Assembly (NCBI GenBank): GCA_024867545.1
Contig: JANFNE010000053.1
Location: 1 to 64,000, forward strand
From: Phytopythium helicoides
Lineage: Eukaryota; Oomycota; Peronosporomycetes; Pythiales; Pythiaceae
Length of the DNA stretch: 64,000 bases
Direction of reading: 5' to 3'
Shown: piece by piece, positions 56,672 to 64,000 of the stretch
Layout of the letters: each line of letters begins with the position of its first letter
Numbering within the stretch: position 1 is the first letter of the stretch
Notes under the pieces: model-generated
What the model saw: the letters and a program-made list of their open reading frames with translations, nothing else
Database searches by the model: none
What the model was told of the DNA's origin: nothing
Made by a program: the position numbers and the translations under genes

Positions 56672-59471
56672 ATGCCAGACGTCGGGCGGCGCGTTCGGCG
56701 CCCGCTGAAGCGCGCGAGCTCGGACGACGCGGCCCACGCGCCGCCGCGCAAGGCTCCAGGTGCGAATCTGCTGCTCGAGCGCTCTCGATCGGTGCCGGTG
56801 CGGGCGTCTAACTCGCTCTGCAGCGGCCGCGACGGACGACTACGAGTTCGTGTGCTACGGCGACCGCGTGTGCTTCCTGTGCGACGGCCAGCTGCTCGCG
56901 CTCGCGCACAAGCTCAACCTGTCCTACCAGCAGCTCGCGCTGCTCGCGCTCGCCACGGTCACCACCGGAGGGCTCATGGGGCTCGCGGGCTTCTTCGTGT
57001 GGCGCAGGGGGCTCTTCCGCAAGCGCTACGCCGCGCTGTGCTCGGACGACCTGTACGACGTTGACGAGGACGTCGACGCCCACGGACAGGACGGCCTACC
57101 CATGATGGACGCGCCCGCGGACAGCTACGCGCGCTCGCAGAGCAAGATGGGCGGTTCTAGGACCGCCTCGGGACGTACAGGAGCCACAGGACCTGCGGAT
57201 GAAGAAGAGGACATCTCGCTGCTGGCGGAGACCGCGGATGAAGGCCACTACTCGACGAGGAACCAGCACGAGGCCGTGACGTTCAGGCTCTTCGCCTTTG
57301 ACCCCGAGACGCAGCAGATGGACTTCTCCAAGGTCGGCATGCCAGTTCGCTTTGGAGATCCCGTCGTCGTCGTCCACGCCGCCTCCAATCGCGCACTGCG
57401 CTTCCAGTCGCGTGCCAAGGGCGGCGCCGTCACGCTCAGCCGCCCGCCCATCAACCTCAATTTCCACAAGCAGGTCCGTGCTTGCATCGACGCTGCAAGC
57501 GCGGCGGGCGCCACCACAGCGCCCACAGGGTCCAGTGCCACCTCCAGCGTCGATGAGAGCGTTCGCTCACTTGCCAGCCACAAACAGCAAGCAGGAGCAG
57601 GCACGGCCATCGAGTCGCGCCACAAGAGTCGGCAGGAGCCGCGGTCGACCCCGCTGCCGTCTCTAGCCGAGCTGTCAAACTATCAGAGCAGTGGCCGTCA
57701 GCTTTCGCATAGACGCAGCCTCGACCTCGCGCCGTTCCTCGCGCTGCTGGATAGCGACAGCAGCGATGCCAACTCGCTTCGGGAGCAGACGCTTTCTCAA
57801 GGAGATGATCCACTTGCTCCCTCGATGTCCAACGACGATAGCAGCGACCACAACGATCGCTCGAACCGAAGTAACAACAGCAATTCTTGGAGGCAGATCC
57901 TGCTGCCGCCATCCTCGACACCAGCCCCACGTAGACATCGACGCTCGCAGGGGTCCTCGAACTTTTACCGATCGATTTCGGAATCGTACCTCGCATTCGT
58001 CGCCGATCTGAATGATACGATCGCGCGCCAGCGAGACCGCCATGAGCTTCGCCGTCGTCAGCGGAAGCTCATGAAGGACCTGCCCAACATGTCATTTACT
58101 CACCCTGGTGGCAAGTATTATGTCGCGACAATACACCCAGTCAAGCATCAGTCGATGGGCGGCAGCTCCCACAACCTGAACGACTCTCGTGGTGCATCGG
58201 GACCCAATGGCAGTGGCAGTGGACTCTTGACCGTCGCAAGTCAAGAGGACGAGTATCTACGTTGGGGTGCGCCAATGGGAATCATGGCCTCCTTCAATCA
58301 CCAGCCGTGCGGTGTTACACCTCGCGGCGAGTACTACAAGGACAGCCGATCGTATCTATCAACCGCACTGGGGAGTGATACCGCCGTCAACGGATCCACC
58401 ACGACGTTGATCCCTCTCCGCGAAACTGATGACGACCTTGCCTGTATGGCTCGCGAGTCGACTCGGCTTCTCGCGCGAGCCCAGCGACGTCGGGTGACGC
58501 TCAAGGTCGGCACTTACAATGTATGGATGCTACCTCGGAAAGTGAGCGCGTTCACCGGTGTGTCGCCACGAAAGAACACTCGTGCGCGTCTGATGGCAGA
58601 GGTGCTGCCAGCGTGTGACTTGTGGGTCTTCACCGAGTGCTTCGACCACCGATCTCGCAAGGTGCTGCTCGACAAGCTCGCCGAGACTGGCGGATACTTC
58701 TTCTCGACGCCTACGGTGGGCCACAAGCGCCTGACCAAGGGCAAGTACCTTCGCAAGCTCATCAATGGCGGCGTGCTGGTAGCGAGCAAGTACCCGATCT
58801 TGTCGGTTCGCATTAAGCTGTTCGGAGACGTGAGCTGCGGTGCTGATCGGCTTGCTGATAAGGGTGTACTTTACTGCAAAATCCTCAAGGAGGGACTACT
58901 GGTGCACGTCTTCGCGACGCACCTACAAGCATGGAACGACGCGCCATCTCGCGCCATGCGCAGGACGCAGCTTCTCACGATCAAGAACTTCATGCGGTCG
59001 CTGTCAATCGACCCGGAGAACGACTGTGTGCTGATCGTGGGCGACCTGAACGTGGACTTTTGGCTCAACCGCAGTTCGGGCGAGTACGACGAGATGCTGG
59101 AACTGCTTGACGTGCAGGACCCGTCCGTCGTGGCTCGCAACGAGCGCGAGAGCAGTATTGAGGAGGAGAAGCCGGACAGCTCGGACCCGGCGCAGATCGG
59201 CGTGTGCGTGGAGCGTGCCAAGCGCCGCGCCAAGTACAGCTTTGACAAGCGTTTGAACGCGCTTGCGGCCGACGGTCTCAGCTCGGACGGGAGTCTTGAG
59301 CTGCTGGACTACGTGCTCGTGTCGCGCGAGCACCGCCAGCCGAGTCGTGCTGAGAGCTGGGTGCTGCCGATGCGTGCCGCGTCGCCGTGGAAGTGGCGCA
59401 AGAGCACTCAATTCAACCTCTCAGATCATTTCCCGGTCGTGAGCGAGCTCACTTTCGACATGGCGGCGTGA
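56672..59471 (+). CDS. Membrane-anchored sphingomyelinase-type phosphodiesterase (EEP fold)
   Basis: 911 residues. Exon 1 (56672-56759) is basic; intron 56760-56823 (64 nt) joins RKAP to AAATDDYEF. One transmembrane helix (about 65-87, LALLALATVTTGGLMGLAGFFVW) precedes RRGLFRKR, placing the following part in the cytosol. A long Ser/Asn-rich linker leads to an endonuclease/exonuclease/phosphatase domain from about 587: TYNVW (metal-site Asn), DLWVFTECF (catalytic Glu), GGVLVASKYPI, ADKGVLYCKI, VFATHLQAW, IVGDLNVDFW (Asp/Asn) and NLSDHFPVVSEL (catalytic His). The GVLVASKYPI and DKGVLYCKI segments fit neutral sphingomyelinases better than inositol phosphatases or nucleases. Predicted role: sphingomyelin or inositol-phosphoceramide hydrolysis to ceramide. 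Confidence 0.85.
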
Positions 59472-60154
59472 GCAACGATGAGATGAGACCGGAGGGGAAG
59501 CTAGTGGGGCTCGAGGTGGCAAGTGGGGAGGTGGTGGTGGTGGTGGTGTTGCGTGTGGACATGTTGAGGTGACGAAGGAAGAGAGCGCTGTACTCTGAGA
59601 CTCTGAGGAGACGTAACTGGATGCGAATGGATGCAACTTGTAGTGTACTGCACATTTCTCGAGCTGCCAGCCGCTCGCTGAAGACCATACCGTAGATCCT
59701 GCGCAGTGGTTAATTTCCACATCGCGTTGCGGTGGCGCGCTGTCCACTCGGGCAAGCTGGTGCAGCCTGCACTTTTCGAGTTGAAGCGGGCATTTCTAAT
59801 GCCCGAGAGGAAGTCGGCGTGACAAACCGTAGGCTAATGCGCCTCGCTGACTGTATCTCCTACAAACCTCAGCATCAAGGCAGGTACCGATGTGTTCGCC
59901 GCGCGTTGCATTCTGACATTCTGACACTACCGCTAATGGGGATGTGGGGGCGTCCGCCCTATTTATACATCTAGACTCGGTTTCTGTATACCATTAGCAT
60001 CGCCCATTTCGACCAGTGTCGTATTTATAGCCCGCCGCGCTGCACCTTCCCGCGGCCATCAAACTGGCTCCGGCGGATTGCGGCGGCCGCTGCGGCCGGC
60101 CATTTCGACACTTTGCGCGGCCAGCCGCCTCGCCCGCGTCCCCAGCCTCTCTCC
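59472..60154. other. Intergenic region with small hairpin
   Basis: Holds a (GGT)n run at 59528-59550 and a perfect 8-bp stem with 3-nt loop, CGGGCATT-TCT-AATGCCCG, at 59787-59805. No gene recognised. Confidence 0.5.
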
Positions 60155-61708
60155 ATGACGGACGCCGCGCCCTCCGCGCGGCTGCGGCGCACCGGCAGCC
60201 TCAGCCTGCGCGACGGCCTCGGCTCGCTCGCCACCAAGCTGCAGGGCCGCGCGCCGCCCGCGCCCGAGCTGCGCGCGCACGGCCGCAAGCGCCGGCCCAT
60301 GGTCGTCGCGTACGCGTCCACAGCGGCCGCGGTTGCGGACGAGCCCATGGACGCCGCGGACGACTCGGCGGACGACGCGGACGGCCCGCTGCCGACCCCG
60401 CGGCCGTCCAGGCGCTCGTCCGCGCTGCGCCGCATGTCCCTGCGGCTGTCGAGCACGCCCGGCGGCCCCGGCGGGAGCGCAGCCGCCGCCAAGGCGCGCA
60501 AGTACGACGTCGACTGGCGAGACGACCGCGCGGCCTCGTGCTGCCAGCTGTGCTTCTCCATGTTCACGACGCTCTCTCGGCGGCGCCACCACTGCCGCGT
60601 GTGCGGCGAGCTCGTCTGCGGAGAGTGCTCGCCCGACCAGGTGGCGCTCCCGGGCCGCTTCGCGGGGCCCAAGCGCGCCTGCAACGCTTGCGTCACGCTG
60701 CTCGAGACGCTCGCGGCCGCCAAGGACCCGCGCGTGCGCGTCCACGGCCGCAGCCACAAGTACGGCTCGGGCGCGTCCGCAGCGTCCGCGGACGTGGCCG
60801 CACCCTTGGACGCATCCACGACCACCTCGTCCGCACTCGAGGACGCGTCCGCAACCACGACCACCTCGCCGCTGCTCGGCGCGCCCACGCCGCGCTACCG
60901 AGACCGACGAGCAGAAGTCCGCCGCGTCATGGCGGCTGGAGACAAGGCTCGGCGTCGAGGCGGCGTCATGTGCGTGCTGCCGGCCCGCTGGGTGCGCCAC
61001 TGGCTCGCCTTCACGGAGCAGACGGCCGCGGACGACGACGACCAGAATGCCAACAAGGACCCGGTGGTCGCCCCAGGGCCCATCGACAACTGGCAGCTGC
61101 TAGAGTTCTCCCAGGGGAAGCTCGTGCAGCGAGCTGGCACGGTCCGCGACGACCCGAGCGACGACCCGCTCGGCTTCCAGCTCGTCGCCGCAGATGTGTT
61201 TGACGTGCTCCAGCGGCTATATGGAGGCGGCCCCACCATCCGCGTCGATATGACGCGCAGCTCCGAGTGGCAGGTCGACCTCGCCCCCGTCCTCGCTGCT
61301 CTGCCCAAGCACGGCGTTCGACTGCCGCCGGTGGTCGAGCGAGCTCTGCTACAGCGTCACGGGGGACACGAGCTGGCCCCGATCGGCGACCAGCCAATTC
61401 TCACGCCGAGAGAGAGCCCCACGGCTAGCACGAGCAGTGCCACCACCTCGGTGAGCGACGACGACACGTCTTCATCCATGGAGCCTGCTCTGGCCGTGGC
61501 AGTCGCCGCAGTACACATCGAACACCCTTCGTCTCCGGACGAGCACCATGAACAACCTCCACAGACGCCGACGAGATCCAAGAGCCCGACGACGGCCAAG
61601 AGCCCGTCGGCTGCCACGGCCACCGCCGCCTCGGCCTTCGCGCTTGCCATGAAGCAGGCGCGCCTCAACGCACAACGCGCCATTGACGAGCGGGCGAGAG
61701 TCGCGTAG
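60155..61708 (+). CDS. FYVE zinc-finger and DUSP-domain protein
   Basis: 517 residues from MTDAAPSARL; an upstream TTG-started extension was dismissed. The FYVE finger (about 115-190) has all signature elements: WRDD (WxxD), CQLC, RRRHHCRVCG (R+HHCR), RVC-type GELVCGECS and CNAC. It should bind PI3P on endosomes. A DUSP domain follows (about 270-365: VLPARWVRHWLAF, GPIDNWQLLE, FQLVAADVFDVLQRLYGGGP), a fold otherwise found in ubiquitin-specific proteases, but no protease domain follows. The C-terminus is Ser/Thr/Pro-rich with an Ala-rich helix. The pairing is known in oomycetes and suggests an endosomal adaptor. Confidence 0.88.
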   Translation: MTDAAPSARLRRTGSLSLRDGLGSLATKLQGRAPPAPELRAHGRKRRPMVVAYASTAAAVADEPMDAADDSADDADGPLPTPRPSRRSSALRRMSLRLSSTPGGPGGSAAAAKARKYDVDWRDDRAASCCQLCFSMFTTLSRRRHHCRVCGELVCGECSPDQVALPGRFAGPKRACNACVTLLETLAAAKDPRVRVHGRSHKYGSGASAASADVAAPLDASTTTSSALEDASATTTTSPLLGAPTPRYRDRRAEVRRVMAAGDKARRRGGVMCVLPARWVRHWLAFTEQTAADDDDQNANKDPVVAPGPIDNWQLLEFSQGKLVQRAGTVRDDPSDDPLGFQLVAADVFDVLQRLYGGGPTIRVDMTRSSEWQVDLAPVLAALPKHGVRLPPVVERALLQRHGGHELAPIGDQPILTPRESPTASTSSATTSVSDDDTSSSMEPALAVAVAAVHIEHPSSPDEHHEQPPQTPTRSKSPTTAKSPSAATATAASAFALAMKQARLNAQRAIDERARVA

Positions 61709-61827
61709 TTGTGCATATGTGCACATCCCCCCTAAATATATCATTTGAAACTATAACGCGTTGAAGCTATCTTGGTCCGCGTTGTTCTAGTCCACACCAC
61801 TCGTCTGCGCGTCTAGCCTAAGCCTGT

Positions 61828-61836
61828 TCACTCTTC
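61828..61836 (+). promoter_or_regulatory. Initiator-like element
   Basis: TCACTCTTC fits the oomycete initiator; predicted start A at 61830, only 17 nt before the next ATG. Confidence 0.4.
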
Positions 61837-61846
61837 TTCCAACGCC

Positions 61847-63442
61847 ATGGCGACACTAAGAACGCTGCTGATCGACCAGGACGAGCATGAGGACGCCGAG
61901 CGTGCCAGGTCCGAGCTCGAACGGCGAGCTGCGCTCTATAGCAGCAGTGGCACACGACTTCCAGCTGTTGATGTCCCGCCGACTGACGCACGAGTCCGCA
62001 AAGACTTGCAACTTCTGGCACACCGTGTGGAAGTTGAGCCGTCGGATGGCTCGCGGTTTGAGCTCGAGCAGCAGGATTCCAAGCACCAATTGCAGAAAGG
62101 CTGGAGACCTCCTCTTGACCGCATCCGAAAGTTGAACGACCTGCACTCGACCGTACCAGCGGACATCCGAGGTGACAACAATGCAACAGACGATCGACCA
62201 GAGTGGAGAGCTGGAACGGGGGGAAAGAATGCAGCTGGAGGAGATGCGGCGTCCCGGACAGGAGTTGACGGACTCTTCCAGCCCTCCGACGGTGCGGCAG
62301 CCGTGTATGCGAGGACTCGACATCGCCTCGCACTTCCCTCGGCACTCGTGGCATATCCGCCTCGGTCGCAACCGAGGGATCAACGTACCGAGTCTTCATC
62401 TCACGAAACGGAAGAGCTCCAAGAAGCATATCCCGAGTCGCCTGCGTGGTGTCCAGCATCGTTCGCAACGCTAGGAACACGAAAGCCGTCCAACCAGCTC
62501 ACCAAATCGCCCAATTCACGACAGCAGCGACATCCACTGAGGTCTGCAGGGTCGATCAAGAAGCCAGTCAAGAAGGAGATGACGTCAAAAGCTGATGATA
62601 AGTGCGCGCACCGACAACACGCTCTGCTGGAAAAGGCTGCAAACGCGATTTCACGATTGAAGCAGCGAGTAGACTGCCACAAACATCCGTCTGTGCGATA
62701 CTCGCTCCCCGTAGAGGACCAGCAGCATCCGCGCTCCTACCGCCTTGGTCTTAAGCCTGTTCCATCCACCGAGGCTCCGGTCACCAACAAAATCGTGTTC
62801 CGGCCAAAATCGGCAGGGTGCCTTGCAGGCTTCCAACCAACTCGCGAGCCGGCCGTAGGAAAAGTGGCAGGTGCCAAACGGCGACCTCGATCTGCGAGCA
62901 TCACATACTTGGGTCGTGCCACAGTTTACTGCATGGCCCCTTCGCCCCCTACGTCTCCAACACCAACCTCGAAACCTGTTGGAGGATTTAGTGGAGAACT
63001 CGTAGAAGAAAGACGGCGACGAACGAAAGCGCGACCACATGTGCTGGAAACTCTTGCTACTCGAGGCATCTTCTATGGCCTCACTCTAGCACAGATTTTT
63101 GCTCGCTTGCGGAGAGAGACTGGCGTTCATAGCGGCCCACAGACCCTCGAAGATTTTCTCGATTTGTGCAATCTGTCGTTGGATCAAGTTGTCGTTGTTC
63201 CTAGTGCGTCCTCCTCCCTTGAGGCTGCAAGAGCTTTGCTTGCTGTTTCACGGGCTCACTTTCTGAGCGCACTGGAGCCATTTGCGAGTCATGTGAGCGT
63301 CAAAGATGCCAACGCACTTTTCTCGGCTGTGGACGCCGATGTACGCGACCGCGTACGGGTCTGCGACTTAATCATTGCTATCCACGGCATCCAGCGACGC
63401 CATGATGAACTGAGACGTGCTCGCGTGCAGGCTCTTGGGTAA
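61847..63442 (+). CDS. Uncharacterised protein with EF-hand-like C-terminus
   Basis: 531 codons, no family recognised. N-terminal part is helical and charged (DEHEDAERARSELERRAALY). The middle (KIVFRPKSAG, KRRPRSASITYLGRAT) is basic and disordered. The last 130 residues are globular and end FASHVSVKDANALFSAVDADVRDRVRVCDLIIAIHGIQ, which resembles an EF-hand pair without a complete calcium loop. Within 62172-62474 a second frame (QLEEMRRPGQELTDSSSPPTVRQPC...HSWHIRLGRNRG) looks more protein-like than the annotated one, so two compensating indels may be present. 138 bp after the FYVE gene; convergent with the CAP-Gly gene, 13 bp apart. Confidence 0.65.
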   Translation: MATLRTLLIDQDEHEDAERARSELERRAALYSSSGTRLPAVDVPPTDARVRKDLQLLAHRVEVEPSDGSRFELEQQDSKHQLQKGWRPPLDRIRKLNDLHSTVPADIRGDNNATDDRPEWRAGTGGKNAAGGDAASRTGVDGLFQPSDGAAAVYARTRHRLALPSALVAYPPRSQPRDQRTESSSHETEELQEAYPESPAWCPASFATLGTRKPSNQLTKSPNSRQQRHPLRSAGSIKKPVKKEMTSKADDKCAHRQHALLEKAANAISRLKQRVDCHKHPSVRYSLPVEDQQHPRSYRLGLKPVPSTEAPVTNKIVFRPKSAGCLAGFQPTREPAVGKVAGAKRRPRSASITYLGRATVYCMAPSPPTSPTPTSKPVGGFSGELVEERRRRTKARPHVLETLATRGIFYGLTLAQIFARLRRETGVHSGPQTLEDFLDLCNLSLDQVVVVPSASSSLEAARALLAVSRAHFLSALEPFASHVSVKDANALFSAVDADVRDRVRVCDLIIAIHGIQRRHDELRRARVQALG

Positions 63443-63455
63443 CATGCGACCAACA

Positions 63456-64000
63456 TTATAGCAGCCTCAAGTCCAGACGATCGGAGCGCAGCAAAATTCC
63501 ATGGCTGCGTGCACAGGAGAAGTATCGCACACCGTTCACAACGCCGTCATGTTTCCCAATTGGCTTGTCCAGCTGCACACCGAGCCATTGGCCTGGAGCA
63601 AAGTGCACGGGGCCAACATATCGCACGACACCAGTCGCTGCACGACCCACAAGCAATCGGCGACCTGGACGAACCGGACCAGAAGCGGATGGCGCAGACG
63701 AAGAAGACGACCGGTCGAAACTGCTGCTTCGAAGGCGATTAGAAGCCGATGGAGCTGACGAAGACATCGGACGAGACGATGAGGCTGCGTGCAGCGACAT
63801 GCTGCGTTTACGGTTCAATGGTTGAGGCGCCGGCATATCAGCTGGGGCTGCTTGTCTGCGCGTAGTCGAACCTTGCGAGGATGCTGGTGGCACTTCTGTA
63901 GCAGTGGTGGCGACAGGTCGGCGAGACAGCACACCTGCGATTCGGCGATGCAGCGATTCGTACACGGCGTTGATCGGCAGTGAGCGGCGACGACCATGTG
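63456..64000 (-). CDS. CAP-Gly domain protein, 5'-truncated by the window edge
   Basis: The C-terminal 70 residues form a CAP-Gly domain: GRRLLVGRAATGVVRYVGPVHFAPGQWLGVQLDKPIGKHDGVVNGVRYFSC, with GKHDG in place of the canonical GKNDG. CAP-Gly domains bind the EEY/F tails of tubulin and EB proteins. A Ser/Arg/Pro-rich linker (KRSMSLHAASSSRPMSSS) precedes it, typical of microtubule-binding basic regions. The frame is open to 64000 with no convincing start, so the N-terminus lies outside. The 3' end is 13 bp from that of the preceding + gene. Confidence 0.85.
   Translation of the reverse strand, partial: HGRRRSLPINAVYESLHRRIAGVLSRRPVATTATEVPPASSQGSTTRRQAAPADMPAPQPLNRKRSMSLHAASSSRPMSSSAPSASNRLRSSSFDRSSSSSAPSASGPVRPGRRLLVGRAATGVVRYVGPVHFAPGQWLGVQLDKPIGKHDGVVNGVRYFSCARSHGILLRSDRLDLRLL

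Overview
The window looks like nuclear DNA from an oomycete (stramenopile). The protein-coding part has compact spliced genes with 59-98 nt GT-AG introns, GC-rich third codon positions and short intergenic gaps. Several genes carry the oomycete initiator-type core promoter, and the one at 49384-49398 fits the GCTCATTYYNCAWTTT consensus. Domain combinations such as FYVE+DUSP also suit an oomycete. The species cannot be fixed from the sequence.

Region 1 (1-16203) is a tandem macrosatellite. A 540-607 bp unit is repeated so that 28 tRNA-Lys(CTT) genes, identical as far as I could compare them, lie head-to-tail on the minus strand. Each tRNA is followed by 1-7 copies of an 8-bp element (GAACAAAA on +, TTTTGTTC on the transcribed strand), which stacks oligo-T RNA polymerase III stop signals. 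The spacers are almost free of G and T on the + strand. The array enters from beyond the left edge and stops abruptly at 16203 against a decayed Tc1/mariner-IS630-type transposase (16204-17365).

Region 2 (17.6-45.3 kb) is a dense chromosomal gene block: DNA polymerase epsilon catalytic subunit (-), a 2-Cys peroxiredoxin with an NLS-like tail (-), a CDC25-like phosphatase (-), a small membrane protein (-), a very large SWR1/SRCAP-type remodeller that runs on into WW, F-box and beta-helix modules (+), a taspase-1-like protease (-), a mitochondrial-type zinc alcohol dehydrogenase (+), an ACSF3-like acyl-CoA synthetase (+), an unrecognised multi-exon gene (-) and a protein made of about 24-residue DW repeats (-).

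Region 3 (46-64 kb) holds a small membrane protein (-), a PH-domain protein (+), a tandem pair of near-identical peroxiredoxins (-), a second ACSF3-like gene in inverted orientation (-), a doublecortin-like/Ras fusion GTPase (-), a membrane-anchored sphingomyelinase-type phosphodiesterase (+), a FYVE-DUSP protein (+), an uncharacterised protein (+) and the 3' part of a CAP-Gly protein (-).

Functional themes are replication and cell cycle (POLE with an E2F-type site, CDC25), chromatin (SWR1), peroxide defence (three peroxiredoxins) and organellar acyl/alcohol metabolism. About eighteen single-base frame breaks fall inside otherwise well-conserved ORFs. Some are compensating pairs and both paralogues of one family are hit, so residual assembly indels are a better explanation than widespread pseudogenisation. 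Gene boundaries below assume the conserved frames are joined across them.
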